Assembly (NCBI RefSeq): GCF_014898055.3
Contig: NW_023605083.1
Span: 64,783,715-64,847,714, forward strand
Length of the DNA stretch: 64,000 nt
DNA from: Talpa occidentalis
Lineage: Eukaryota; Chordata; Mammalia; Eulipotyphla; Talpidae
Direction: 5' to 3'
Shown: positions 24,251-37,314 of the stretch, in pieces
Position numbering within the stretch: the first letter of the stretch is position 1
How the letters are laid out: every line of letters starts with the position of its first letter
Notes under the pieces: model-generated
The model's input: only the letters and a program-made list of their open reading frames with translations
What the model was told of the DNA's origin: nothing
The model's database searches: none
Translations under genes and position numbers: made by a program

Positions 24251-27194
24251 GTTTAAAAATATTTAATAAGTTGCTAACATTTTAAAAATGTGAAAGATTT
24301 CTTATAAAGAAACTTGGCGACCAACTTCTTGGAAGGTGGAGAGACGTGATGGCCCCCTGGCTGCAGCTGGGTCAAGGCTGGCCCTGCCGATGAGACAAGC
24401 CAGTTTCTGACTGCTCTGGCCCCACGGCTTCCACTTGGGTATTCCAACCCTGTCTTTCCCCCCATTTATGCTGCCTGTTTGGCTCCTGTAGACATTTCAT
24501 TTGTGGCCCCCTGTAAAAGGGTTTGGGGTGAGGAGGGTCAAGCCGGACCCAAGCAGTCAAGGAAAGGAGAAAGAACATTCTCTGTGCAGGACATGTTCTC
24601 AGGGTCGTTGCTTCCAGCTTGCTTGGAATGTCTCCAGGGGCAACGACCTTTCTGAGGCTGGAAGCCAGTTCCTCCGGGTGGGGAATGATTCGATGGAGTT
24701 TCCAGAAAGCCTGGGCCTCTGCGCTGGTGTCCAGCCTTGGAGATGACCAACGTGTGGTTTCCTCCTTCCCAGGACTGGGTCTCCCTCTGGGCTCCATGTT
24801 TGAGGTTAGGCTCCCTACCATGTGGAGACAGTGGCAGACGGTGGGAATTCTGGGCCTTACAAACACATTTAATGAGTTTTAATAATCATTAGGAATAATA
24901 TTTATTCAGCCTGTCTCCAAGGGGACCACGGGCCCGTTTTTATTATTACCATATTGTGGAACTTATGGAAATTGTATGCATTGCTTTGCAATTATGTCAA
25001 CGTTCTGCTCAAGTCCATGTTCTGAAATTGGCAGGGCAGAGTTGGGAGCTGAGTTGGGAAAGGAGAAGGAAGTCTTCCCAGGCACCTGGTGCCTTGGGCC
25101 CCATCAGCTCGGCTTCCCAAACTGTGAGGGTGCTGGATTCACTGGCTGTGAGGTCAAAAGCGGGTGAATTGCCCCCCTCTGACAGGTTGATAAGATTCAG
25201 GGTCTCTACCCAGACCTCCTGGCACATCTCAAAGAGGAGGCCAGCCCTGCATCCCGAGGCTGTGTGCTGTGGAGGGAGAATGGCTGGATCCAGGCCAGCA
25301 AGACTGGAGCAGCAGTGGGTTTGAGGGGTGTAGAATCTGCCTTGGGGCCTGTTGTATGTCTGAGCCACAGACTTTGCCCCTGGGTTTGGTGATGTGTTTC
25401 AGCAGGGCGTGAGGCCTCCTGTCAGATCTCCTCCTCGAACTTGTTCCTCTCTTGTTCCCAGGATCAGAGAAGGCACTGGAGTCGACCTGTTTAGTGGACA
25501 GACACTTAGGAATCATTCAGCTCAATCCTTATCATTGCTCAGGGGAGGGGCATGGAGACTGTGCCCAGAGAGGGCCAAGACTTGCCTGAGGCCACACAAC
25601 ACATAGGAGGCAGAGCTGAAGTTTATGCTCTAGCTCCAGATGCTGACCAGCACATTCCATCCCACCCCCTTGAGTGTCCATTCTGAGACTCTATGACTCA
25701 GGATTCTGGGGGCTTCAGAGATGTGTCAGGCCCTGTCATTGACCTCAGAGGAAGAGCTCACAGGCAAAGAATCTTCTGTTTCTATACCCATCAAGTTTAG
25801 GAGCTACTGCCACATGTGCAGCTCCTTCTAGGGCCTCACAGGAGCTGGTTCAGGGGGGTAGGATGTGTGTGCCAACTCCTACTATACAGATGAAGGGGTG
25901 GGGGTTGGAGAGACAAATGTCTTGGCCAAGGGCACCCAGCACGTCCTTGCAGGATCCATGACTCTGCTTCTCTTGGATGAGACAAGAGGGGGTGGGCTTT
26001 GTCAATCTTCTGGGTAGCCTCCTGCCTCATGCCTCACACTGTCCCCTAATCCCACTCTCCCTGACCCCCCTCCTCATCTTGGAAACTAACCTCTCTCCAG
26101 TAGCAATCAAGAAGCCACTGGAAGCTTTGTCCACTCAGCTGTGTGGTAGATAGCAAGCCATTTACATTTCACCAGCTACCAGAAATAATATAATCTAGTG
26201 GCATCTTTAAGTGACAGACTTTTGTTCCTTCTGTCCTCTCTTATCTGCCCCGAGCCCTCATATCTATGCAGGATTTGAGCCCTTCAGGGATGAAGTTATG
26301 GTACAGGGGGTGCAGGGCTTAACTGTCCCTAGTCCTGGCTTCAAATCCTGCCTCCACCCCTTACCAGCTCTGTGACGCTGACTGTCCCTTAAGTTTCTGC
26401 AGAATGAAAGACAATACTCCACCTCTGCTTGGGAAGCAATTTGGGTGATCTCCAGGGCCACCTTTGAGATGGGGTTTGGTTGAGTGACTCTGGGGAACTT
26501 CTCTCCCTGGGGCTATGTCTCCTCACTGGGAAGAACTCCATCCATAAAAGTGACTGTGGGAGCTTGCAGAGCCTGAGAGGGGTGCAGTGGATGTGCAGGA
26601 CCTGTTCCACCTGGGTCTCCAGGGGCATGAGGCAGACTGGCAGAGGTTGACACTGAGTTCTGGGCCCAGGCCTGCCAGGAGTTGTAGCCACCAAGCAAGG
26701 GAGCTCTGTGGAAGCCCCAGGAGCGGGGGCGGGGAAGGAGCATGGAAAAGTTGAGTTTGGCCCTGGGTGAGTTGGGGCGGGGATCCTGTGGTTCACAGAG
26801 GCTGCACAGAAGCTGCACAGAAGCCCCACACCCAGGAGGAGGCGAGTGAAGGCCTTATTTATTCAATATCAGGCCGCTGGCATTTGCACATGCTTGCACT
26901 TTTTGCAAGCGTCACCTCGGGGAGATCGGCTGAGGTCCTGGCCCACAGCAGACGCTCCATGACTATCTATGAAATGAATGAAGGAATTTGATTCTTACAG
27001 AAGGTTGGTTGTCCTGACTCCCAGGCCGGGCTCCTTGAGGTTATACAGATCTCTGCGGCTGATGGGGTCAGGAGGCCACGTGGAGTGTGCTTTTGCACAC
27101 AGATTAGATTTGCAATGACCTGGATTTGAACTATTCCCTTATCCAGCCATTCTTTTATTCTTTCAACAAATGTTGATCAAATGCCTCTCTGGTG

Positions 27195-27340
27195 CCAGGT
27201 GCTGTGTGATCTTTGGCCAGTCACTTAGCCTCTCTGAACCTCAGTTTCTGCCTCTGCAAAATGGGAAGATGGTACCACCTACTTTCCAGGTTTTTATGTG
27301 AGATGAAAAACACGAAGCACCCAACACTAGAACCTGGGTC
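27195..27340 (+). mobile_element. MIR remnant
   Basis: Contains CAGTCACTTAGCCTCTCTG, CTCAGTTTCTGCC and GCAAAATGGGAAGATGG. Confidence 0.8.
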
Positions 27341-29599
27341 CCAGTAGATTGTTGTGATTGATGGTTGACTGGGAGTATTGTATTAAGAGAACTAGAAGGG
27401 GCTGGACACAGCCTGGTGTTTGCTTGGCAAGCTTTACTATGAAAATAGCTTTTCTCAGGGAAGCAAGTGAACTAACCTGGGGTCTGTCTAGCCCAGGAAA
27501 CTGAACGGATGAACGACTCCTGATGAGTGTAGGGAGGAGGGGCTTCAAGGCAGTACATCCATTGTCCCTCATCCCTCTGCACTTATGTCTTCACTCAACA
27601 TTCCTTGACTTTTTTCACTGGCTCATTTTTCCCTAGAAGCACCATCCCAGGGCATAGCTGGAGGGGTATCTCTTAGTGTCTCCAGGGTCTTCATACCATT
27701 GGTAGTTAGAAATTGGGACCAGATTTTGAGAAATTCACTCCTTATACCCCTATCCCTCAGCACGCTGGAATGAATTGCAGTGTATTCTGCTCTCCTTTAG
27801 TGAGTTGTGTGCCGGTGTCTGTGCGACAGCAAAGCAGTTTGCATGCTGTATCCAGTGGCTTCAGGCAGGAACAGGGTAAACTTAAACTCTGAGGAGAGTT
27901 TAAGCATGGGGCTATTTACAGAGAGCTGGGCAGCATCCTGGATACCAACGGAGGCTGGTGAAGCACACAAGGTCGACCTGTAGGGGAGGGAAAGATGTTG
28001 CCAGAATCATTTGAGAATTCAACAGTGAACAGGGATTTCCACAGGGACTGGGGCCAAAGAACAACAAACACAGCAGAGAGGACTCAGGGAGAGAAATAAC
28101 CACCTACTCTCCCCTTCTGCTCTGCGTACCTTGCTGGATCATTCCCTCTGGCCAAGCCCAGCCCCAAGAAGCAGAGAGCAAGGCGCCTGGGGGTATAGCT
28201 CATAGAGGTCAGCTTCCCAGGGCCCCAAATGGATCTGAGGAGCAAATGGATCTGTGCACAGAAAATCACCCATGCACACACATGTTACATGCCCATTAAA
28301 CAGCTAGATAAACTGAGGCCTGGAGGCATAAGGGGATGAAGTGACTTGCTCAAGTCTTCACTGATAAGTTCTGTCTCAGAAGGTCCTTTGCTACCACAGA
28401 GGCTGGGAATGGCCAGCACCTTTTGGACTGTTCTTGGAAATAATCATCAGCTCAATGGTTAGAGATGGGAGGGCCTTTGAGAGCCCCTGCCTCCCCCATC
28501 AGGCTACAGGCACTGAGCAGAAGGCCAGACACTGAAAGGTCATGGCTCAGGGTCACGGGGCAGGACTGGACTTGGGTCTCCCAGGCCTGTGAAACCTCTC
28601 CTTGCTGCTGCTGGGGGCCATGCCAGCCGGGACTTATTTCTTTCCACCAGGCTTGGCAGGCAGGCCCTTGCAGCTGGACACAAGGGTGGACTTGTTCCGT
28701 GAATGGGGTTCCCCTAGGTCTGGCTGTCGGAGGCCAGGACCCTTGGGGAAAGCCCAGAGCGGGGGCTGCTTGGTTGTTTCCATGGTTCCGTTTGCGTGAG
28801 CCCCAAGCCCAGGCCTCGCCCGCCTGCCCCAGGCAGGCCAGCAGCCCCCACCTCTGCCCACGCCCCCCTCGGCTCTGAGTCCTCTCAGAGGCCCTGTTGT
28901 TTGCAGCGTGAAGTGGAAAATCCCACCCCAAGCTCGTGAATCATCCCGGAGTCGCCCTCTCAGGCTGTGGGCCTTGGAAAAAAATGGCAGCATTTTTCCA
29001 CTGCATGGAGAACAGGCAGGGTCTCGGATAGGGGAAGAGGGGGTAGGGGGTGCCTGCTAACAAAGTGAGCTCTGAGTAGGGGAGGGTCAGGCTTGTGACT
29101 GCAGTGGGGCAGCTGGCGGTCTGGGCCAGGTTGGGAGAGTGGAGGGCTGGCTGCCGTGTCTGGAGTTGGGCTGTGAGCCGCCATCTCCAAGCTGGGTCGT
29201 GGGTCCCAGCTGGCATGGAGTCTGCTCTGCAGATGTTGTGGATGAGGTCACACTGCAGCCTGGATGCCCCCATTTCTAGGGTAAAAGAAATGCCAAGAGG
29301 GAGTGTCCCAGCCTCCATACCATGGCCCTGCCAGCATCCCTGAGGGAAATGCTCCCTGCAGACGGTGTCCCTTCTTGGAGCCCTCAAAAGCCCTTTTCTC
29401 CTATGGGTGTTGGCCCTCTTCTCTGTGAGATGCATGATCTCACCTTTCCTCTCCCCCTGGATGACCTAGAGGAGGAAATCAGCACCACTCTCTGTAGACA
29501 AGGGACTTCCCGAGGTTGTGCACCTAGTCAGAACTCACCTGCCCAAGGTGGTGGGTGCGGAAGCTGCCCAGGATAGGAGAACAAGTCAAATTATCCTTG

Positions 29600-29690
29600 A
29601 TTGGTTCAGACTCTGCCTGTTAGCTGTGTGGTCTTGGCCAAGTCACTTGACCTCTCTGATTTCGCATCTGTTAAAAGAGCTTGGTCATGA
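29600..29690 (+). mobile_element. MIR remnant (short)
   Basis: Contains TTAGCTGTGTGGTCTTGGCC and AAGTCACTTGACCTCTCTG. Confidence 0.7.
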
Positions 29691-30953
29691 TAAAGTTATC
29701 TGCTTAGCCTTAGCCCCCTGAATTTCCCTTTATTTCAGGATCCCCTGGAAGAATCAGGTTAAGGAGGGCCTTCTAAAGAGAATCTGCCATCTGGAGAGGG
29801 TGGCTTACCATTTTGAGTTGGGGAGTTTCTGGTGGTTTGCTTAACAGAAATAGCTACCTTTGGGGCATTAACTGTGTGGTAGGCTCCAGACTTCGGACTT
29901 TTTACCTGTCAGTTAGATGCTTTACCCTCAATTCACAGTGAAAGATGAAAGCTTGGAGACTGGAAATAGCTTGCCCAAAGCCACACAACTAGTAGTGGGC
30001 ATGGCCAGGCCACCAGCATTACACTGGCCTCTACTGCTCCCTGAGGAGGAGGCTGCCCCCGAATCCTAGACCTGCAGACTTCTGAGTGGAAAAGACTGCC
30101 AGAGGTACCTGGAGGCTCAGAGGTATGGCCTCACTTGCCTGTGGCCACACAGCAGGCCCCCTCCCTCCACTCCTTACTCCTCATACTTTGCACTGACCCT
30201 GGGACCTTGGTACCTGTATCTGCCTGTCTGGATCTCTCTGCTGATTTTTATTCATGGACCAGCAAGCACGTGGTGTTCACAGGCCAGAACTATGAGCGGA
30301 GGCTACCCAGCGTGAGATCTGGATTAATTACCAGCCAGACCGTACTGGGTTTTCAACACCGATTTTAACTCTGGGCAGGAAACCTGGAATCTCATTGATG
30401 GTTATTTGAAACAAATGAATTCCCCAGGCTTCACACATCCTCGAAAGCCTGGCTTCCCTCGAAGGCTCCGTGTTTAGTTCTTCACATCAGGAACTTAGTT
30501 CCTCCTTCTTTAGTCCTTGGGGGCATCCCTTTGTAAAGGGAGTGCTGGAGACTGGGCTGAGGGACTTGAACAAAGCCTCCCACTAGTAAGTGGCAAAACC
30601 CAGATTTGAGCAAAGGTAAGCCCTGGCTGCCTGGCTGCCTCCCTTCCTGAATGACAGGAAGAGAAATGAGGCCAGGCAGGGGCCTCTTGAATGCCAGGCT
30701 GCAGGGTTAGGCCTTTCCCTTGTGGGACAAGGGGAGCCATTGAATGCTGTTGAGCAGGGGGGTGCCTAGGAGAGGTAAATGCAGCTGTGGAGAGGAGGAC
30801 TGGAGAGGGGAGAAGGTGGAATTGGGGAGCCAGATGAGGGGGGTATTGTAGGGTCTGGGGGAGTTGTGATGAAGGTTGGACCAGGCTGGACCAAATCACT
30901 GGAAGGGAGGAGACATTTGAGTGGTGATCCTACTGGGTTCAGCGCCACACTGG

Positions 30954-31095
30954 TGCAATAAAGCGAGCCTAGCAATAAAGTGAGGTCACCCAAACCTTTT
31001 TGTTTCCAAGTACATATAAAAGTTAAATGTGCAATAGCATTATATCTAAAGAACAACATATACACATTGGTTTAAAAATAATTTGTTTCTAAAAA
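30954..31095. mobile_element. Tigger-type DNA transposon fragment
   Basis: Contains GCAATAAAGCGAGCC, TTTCCAAGTACATATAAAAG and GTGCAATAGCATTATATC, matching the subterminal part of mammalian Tigger1-like (mariner/pogo) elements as I recall them. Diverged fragment. Confidence 0.65.
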
Positions 31096-31890
31096 ACCAA
31101 AAGTGAAGTGGGCACTTGCTGTTGGAAAAATGACCCCCATAGATCCACTCAGTGCAGGATCACACAAACCTCGCACTTGTGGAAAGCACAAGTGTTAAAC
31201 ACTAATCATCTCTCATTTCATCCTGGGATAATCCTATAAGGAGGAAATTACTGTCCCCATTTAGAGGCACAGGCTGGTAAGTGGCCACACTGGATTTGAA
31301 ATCAGGCCTGTCTGATCCAAAAGCCTTTGCTTACACCCTTTATGCTGCATTGCCTCACCCTGGCACAAAGATGCTTGGTGTGACCTTGGAGAAGTCCCTC
31401 CTCTGTTCTGGCTCTGCAGAGCACTTGGCTGAGCTCTGAGTTGCTTGCTGTATTATCAAACATTTGGCTAGCCCTGGGGAGAAAGAGATGACTCATATCC
31501 CTTTAGTTTCTTTGAGAAGACCATGGTCTAGTGAAACAGGCTTTTAAGCAGACAATTCCCCAAGTAATATAGTGGGCTTGAAAGTAGAAGGAAAGAGGAA
31601 GTTGGATCAACTTAGTGGAGGGAATAGGGAAGGCTTCCTGGAGGAAATGACACTTTAACTAAGCAAGTTAGGTGAGTAGTGAAACATGATAACTTCAAAG
31701 ACTAAGAAATGGCAGCTGCAAAGGCCTGACAACCTCCAAAGAGTGTGAGTTCTTCAGGTAGAGACCTCAGGGGACTCCTCATCTCAGCCATGAGGTTTCC
31801 ATGCCCAGATCTCTGGTTTGTTGAATGACTGTTCAAACCCATTCTCTGCTGCCACCTGGCATTGATGCTGTCTTCTTGATCTCTCTTTAG

Positions 31891-31944
31891 GGTCCCCCTG
31901 GACTGCCTGGACTTCCTGGACCCCCTGGTTCGAGGGGGCCTCGG
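31891..31944 (+). CDS. COL27A1: COL27A1 coding exon 4 (Gly-X-Y, 54 bp)
   Basis: Encodes residues 614-631, six perfect Gly-X-Y triplets beginning GPPGLPGLPG and ending GSRGPR. Flanked by acceptor CTCTCTTTAG and donor GTAAGT. Phase 0 at both ends. Confidence 0.95.
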
Positions 31945-33214
31945 GTAAGTGATCACAGGTGATCCTTTGAAGATCTGGTTGGCTCTTTGACCTGTATCCA
32001 CTGACCTTGAAGTCACAGCCCTGCTGTGTGTCCTCAGGCTGCTCCCTGCCCTTCTCTAGCATCCATTTTCCACTTTGTTCAGGGAAGTGGACTTAGGGTT
32101 CTGAGGATCCCTAAGAGCCACTGTGTGGACAGACATGGCATGGGGCAGCAGTGAGCACGTGCTGGGCCTCAGTTGTCCATGGTGGGTAGCTTGGCAGCTG
32201 GGGTGGGGTCAAGCTTCTGCAGAGCACATCCCCTGAGCTGATGGACTTTAGCATTTGTCCAAGAAAGCTGACCTGAGAGGACATGATCCTTGTATCCACA
32301 TTCCCATCTCTGCAGGACAGTCTTGGAGCAGGGATGCCAACATACACATCTGGGCCAGCCATGCCAGGGAGGGGAGTGTGCTCCCCATGCTGAGAAGTTC
32401 AACCAGAGGCTGGAGGATAGCTTGGCAGGGTAGTGGTGGTTGATGTGAGCTAGCTGGAAGCTTGGAGATAACTCAGTGTTACGCCTGGCTTGTCACTTAT
32501 GTTGCCTTAGTTGATACCCTCTCTTTCAGTACCCCAGCACCCCATGGGCCAGTATGAGCTTTCTTATTTTAGGGATGAGGAAGTGGGGCATCTAGGAAAT
32601 GGCAGATCCAGGGCTAGAACTTGGGGGTCATCTGGAGGGAAGTCATCTGTCCTGCTCTAAAAGGACTCGGACCCATGGCACCTGGCATCTGTGCCCAGGC
32701 TGAATCAGCCTTTCCCACGCTGGGTGCCTGTCGAGACCCTGGCAGAGATAACTGCCTGAGGCATATTTTTAGCTCTGATCACAACAGATGGTTCTGGTTA
32801 TGCAATTACTTGAGCCCTAGTTCCCTCCAGACCTGGCCCTGCACTCCCTGGACCTTGGGCTCTGGAATCTGCTCTCTGAAGCAGCATTTCCTTCTGGCTT
32901 CAGAGGCTCCGTGGTGCTGGGTAGAGCTGGGATTCCAGCTATGGGCACTGCTGGCCATGAGACCTTGCAGCCTGGGATCAGGATGAGACTTTTGGACCTA
33001 GCACTTTGGGGAGTCTGCCCGTGTCCCCAAATTTCCCCTGAGCCTTCCTGCCTCTGCAACTTGGCTCAGGATGCCCCCTCCACCCAGCATCACCTCCTTT
33101 CCAAACCTCTCCCCCATGCATAGCTCAGATCGAATGCTACCCCATTGTAGGTTGTAGGGGTTCCTGCAGCCATTCACCCATTCCCTCTGGAAGGCACAGA
33201 TCTCTTCCTCACAG

Positions 33215-33430
33215 TTCTCGCTCATGGCTAAAACTCTGTTTGCTGAATTCCATATGCATGATCTTATTGTCTCCCCAGCCATGCTGAGAAATTGATTCCA
33301 ATATTATCCTCATTTTACAGGCAAGGAAACTGAGGCTCAGAAGGGTTCAGTTACTTTGGATAAAGTCAAACATAAAGTAAATGCCAGAGCTGGGATTGGG
33401 CCCGGACAGTCTCACTCTGGAGCCTATGGT
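33215..33430 (-). mobile_element. MIR remnant, antisense
   Basis: Contains CCTCATTTTACAGGCAAGG, AAACTGAGGCTCAGAAGG and GCCAGAGCTGGGATTGG. Confidence 0.8.
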
Positions 33431-35309
33431 CGTAACTGTCCTTTGCTCATGTTTCTGTCTCTGTGACTGAGTTCCTCTGGTCAGAGGCAGGCCTTGGTTA
33501 TTTCTCTCTCCTGTACAATGCCTGGCAGAGTACTCTGCCTGCAGCAGATGCTTGCAAATGGTTGCTGAAGAGATTTAGGCTGGGGGTTAGGAACGTTTCC
33601 ACGCAGAAGCTGTGTGATCTGAAACAAGCCCTTTCCTTCTCTGGGCTTCTGTTTCCCCATCTATAACAGCCAGGATCATGGTAAGGCGTTTCCAAGGTTC
33701 CACCCAGCTCAGAAATTCCACGAGTGAGCAAATGACTCTCCTCACATCCTTCTAAGGCTCTCTGTGTTTCTGCCCCCCACCACACCCCTGCATCTTCATC
33801 CTGTTTCTAGACTAAAAATTCCATAGATCATAAAATTCCAAAGATAATAGAATGCTAAGATTAATCAATCCCAGTTCCTCTCTGCACAGATGGTGACTCT
33901 GGGCTCAGGGAAGGGCAGGGCTTTACCTGAGGACACCCTAAGCTTTGGGGCAGGTCCCATCCTACCACTACTCACTTCCCCAGTCCACTGAAGGAAGCTG
34001 GGGAATCCCTGGGTTCTCCCCCCACCCTACTTCCTGGGCTGCAGCATTTATAGAATCAGTCTGCTTGGCTCCCAGTCAACTATGTGCTTTATTCTCTGTA
34101 AGGCAGTGGCTGCAGAGGGGCAGAGAGGTGGGGGTGAGGGAGCAAGAAGCCCCCACTTCACTAGCTGCAGGTGGGGTACTCAGCCCCCCATCTTTGGGCT
34201 AGTTGGGGGCATGGCTAGGGAGAAGTGGCCACCTTGACCTTGTGCAGCCCATGTCTTGTTCTGGGGGTGCTGGGTATGAGAGGCTGCACCTCAAACACGC
34301 CCCATCCAACCTGTGCCCAGTTCAGGCTGCGCTCTGAGGTTAGACCCCAGGAGCATGGTGTGGGCTAAATATCAAGTCTTCCAGATTCTTTAGTGACCAC
34401 TGGGTCCCAGTCATTCAGAAGACAGATGGGGAAAGAGGCTGGGGGTGGGGGCTCAGAACTGGGACTAGGTTACACTACCAGGCACACCCATGTGCCAGGA
34501 GACTGTTTGGCGGGATGTTGGGAGGGGTTGGAGACCTGATTATTTTAGAGGGAGGGTCACAAGTGACACTGTTATAAATTCCCCAGGCTGAGCGAACTAA
34601 ACACACTGCTCCTTCTCCCTGTGTTCAGAGTAGGGGAGGGTTCCAGCCCAGGCATCGAGGAAGAGGGAGGTGCCTTGGTCGGAATGTGACAGGCTGCAGC
34701 TGGGAAGTTGGCCTCAGAGAGGGAGGAAGGAAGCAAGTTCATACACAGTTAGCCAGATGAGTCAAGAGGGGCCAGGACGAGGGCGATGATTCTGGAGGCT
34801 GGTGTGGAGGCCACTGCAGGACCACTCCAGGTGCCTCTGCCCAGCCCCACTGTTCCTGACTCTTCCTGCTGGACAAAGACACTCAGCAAGTTTGATTCTT
34901 GAGCCTTGTTTACCTGACTGGGCTGTAAACCCACAGCACAAGGCCCTTGCTAGAGAAAGTGGACATAGCAGGCCACAGCTATTGGAAGGGGATTCAGATA
35001 TGTCCTGGGAGTATCCAGTGCCATGAATAAGCCTGGACATGGTGCCAACAGGCCTGGGCCCCATTCCTCACTTGGCCGGTGCTCTGCTGTGTGGCCTGGG
35101 CTCAGACTTTTTGACTCTCTGGGCCTGGTCTTCCCAGCTGCTGCTGATCCCTTAAGGACCCTGGAGACTCAGAGCTGACAGGAATTTGAGGAAGAGCTCT
35201 GGCTATGTGGTGTGGTGATGGGAGGGATGCACCTTGGTTCAGAAGAGTCCAGGTGCTCCCTTTATTGTGCTCTCTGTCCCAAAAGCACATACAGAAGGAA
35301 GTCCAGCTG

Positions 35310-35480
35310 GAGTTGGTTCCTCTAGAAGTTGGAAGTGTTCCTCGAGGCAGGAGGGGTCCTAGAATGTTCCTGGAGGAAGTGGCTTGACCTTGAAGGAGGA
35401 GTTGGATTTCAACTGGAGGGGTGGGTGGGAAAAGCATGCCAGGTGGTGGGAACAGCTGGCGTAAAGGTGATGAGGAAGTA
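35310..35480 (+). mobile_element. L2 (LINE-2) remnant
   Basis: Contains TTCCTGGAGGAAGTGGC, CTTGAAGGAGGAGTTGG and GTGGGAACAGCTGG in L2 order. Confidence 0.6.
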
Positions 35481-35639
35481 GCTACAGACACAGAGGAAGC
35501 CAGCAAGCAGCCACTCGTGCCTTGAGCCCAAGGATGCCAGCCAAGGAAGGGCTGCTGGGGCCAGACTAGGGAATGTGGAAAGACAGGGAAAGTCAGAGGT
35601 GAGGGGTTGTTCTTTGAAGTCCCATTTCTGAGACTGAGG

Positions 35640-35805
35640 TCCAGTTCTTCCCTTAGCAGCTGGGTGACATCAGGTAGTTGTAAACCTCTGTGGGCACCAG
35701 CTTCCTCATCTTCAAAATAGGAATAACGATAGTAATTAGCTTGTGGGTTATAAGGCAAAGAGAAATGCCTGGAAAGTGCCTAATGCAGTACAGTGCTCGC
35801 CTGCA
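35640..35805 (+). mobile_element. MIR remnant
   Basis: Contains GCTGGGTGACATCAGG, CTTCCTCATCTTCAAAATAG and a purine-rich end near GTGCCTAATGCAG. Confidence 0.7.
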
Positions 35806-35927
35806 TCAAGGAGGCCCTCCCTGGAAGCAGGTCACCTTGCCCATCCTACTAAGGTTAAGCTGGTGGGTGGAAGGGTCCTGCCAGGACCTCTAATTTCCCT
35901 CATCTCTTTGTTTCTTTTCTTACTCAG

Positions 35928-35981
35928 GGTCCTCCTGGCCCTTATGGAAATCCAGGCCTCCCAGGCCTTCCCGGAGCCAAA
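35928..35981 (+). CDS. COL27A1: COL27A1 coding exon 5 (Gly-X-Y, 54 bp)
   Basis: Encodes residues 632-649, six perfect triplets starting GPPGPYGNPG and ending GAK. Flanked by acceptor TTACTCAG and donor GTGAGT. The Lys in the Y position of the last triplet is a possible hydroxylysine site. Confidence 0.95.
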
Positions 35982-36157
35982 GTGAGTATTCGCTGTGGGG
36001 TCGGGAGATAAGGCCATGGAGGGAGTACTAGGGTTGAGGCCATACCTGAGGTGCTCCAGGGATCCAAACATTGTGGAGGGGGCACATCCAAGCCATGGGC
36101 ACTCCCTAATTCCCACCCTCCAGTGCCAGTCCTGTGCTGGTGAGCTGTAGACACAGT

Positions 36158-36202
36158 GAGAAGTTGGGAGTTTAGCTTCTGGTTTCAGAGACAAGGGTAG
36201 CT
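36158..36202. repeat. Exact 45-bp duplicate, copy A
   Basis: Begins GAGAAGTTGGGAGTTTAGC. All 45 bp are repeated without change at 37926-37970, on the other side of a SINE insertion. Confidence 0.95.
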
Positions 36203-36900
36203 AGGACCTAGAGTCCTCAAGGCAGCAGGAAGAAAGGTCATTTGCTGCTACAGAGAGCAAATGCAGGGCAATGCAAGGGCAGCTAGAAACTAGTGCCCTC
36301 AAGGGAGGGCCTTGAGTGTCCAACTGGGCACATGAAGTTTACTGGGTCTAAGGTGCACCCTGAGGGCCATGCCGAATTGCCATGGAATGACTGAGAAAGA
36401 TCACTGGATGCCGTGTGGAGAATGGGCTGGGTGGGTCAGAGCAGAGGCAGGGATTCCTGGATGATACAGAGGAGAGATGAGGCTGTCCACCAGCTCAGGG
36501 GTATGAGGGAGGGGGTGCATTAGCATTGTGAGGAGGAATAAGGATGATGTTGCATTTGGGAACATTGTAGCCCAGCCAGGTAGAGATCATACATGATGGA
36601 CACTTTATAACTCATGGGAGCTCTGAGCTAGAGATAGAGCCTGGGGAATTGACTAGCACAAAGATGCCACCTCCCCAAGGGAGCCTTCCTGGACTGTTCC
36701 GGTTAACTTTTACAGGAGACCAAAGAGACCAAAGTGGCTGGTGCTCTGTTGACTGCAGGGAACTGGAGCTCTGGAGCTCTGCTGTCCTTCCTGGAGCTCG
36801 GCCAGGGAACAGGCTTGTCCAGGGCAGCGCGTGCAGTGAGAAGTGAGCGCTCCAGAAAGCTTGCCGGGTCAGCAACGTTTAGGTCACCAGGAGAAGTCTT

Positions 36901-37157
36901 TTTTTTTTTTTAAAGATTTATTTATTCATTTATACAAGCACTGGGTACAGTCAGAAGTGCAGGAGGGTGAGAGAATTCACCAGAGCCAGAGCTGGGAACA
37001 GAACAGGCAGACCGATGAAGTATACTGCTGAGGGGAGCAGCGGGCAGCAGTAGAGGTCTGCGCGCCATGTGGGACCCTCGCCTGGTGGACGGGATTGAAC
37101 CTGCTACAGGCAGCTTCGCAACCCAGCACTCAACCGCTGTGCCACCGGGAAGGCCCA
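36901..37157 (-). mobile_element. tRNA-derived SINE, copy 1
   Basis: On the minus strand it begins GGGCCTTCCCGGTGGCACAG, with a pol III A box (TGGCACAGCGG) and a B box-like GGTTCAATCCC, and ends in an AAATAAATAAATCTTT-type tail and A run. Short direct repeats (AGAAGTCTT at 36892-36900 and 37158-37166) flank it as target-site duplications. The family was not recognised. Confidence 0.85.
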
Positions 37158-37314
37158 AGAAGTCTTGAGGAAATGCTGGGGAAAAAGGAGAGGAAGGAAG
37201 ATGCAAGTTCAGGGAAGCCAAGAGCACAGCAACTGTGTGGAAGGAATGGGGGGCAGTCTGGGAAGGGTCCCTGGTTGGAGGCTACCCAGCCCTGCCTGTG
37301 CTCTGTGGGTGAAT

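Larger units (their letters stand above)
23824..31890 (+). other. COL27A1: COL27A1 intron 3
   Basis: About 8.1 kb. It contains an unnamed repeat related to one in intron 5, an AT-rich unique-looking block at 24240-25020, MIR pieces, a short palindrome at 28975, and a Tigger-like fragment near 30.95 kb. No exon-like Gly-X-Y segment was found. Confidence 0.9.
31945..35927 (+). other. COL27A1: COL27A1 intron 4
   Basis: About 4.0 kb. It contains MIR copies near 33.3 and 35.7 kb and an L2-like piece near 35.4 kb. The remainder is unremarkable single-copy-looking sequence. Confidence 0.9.
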
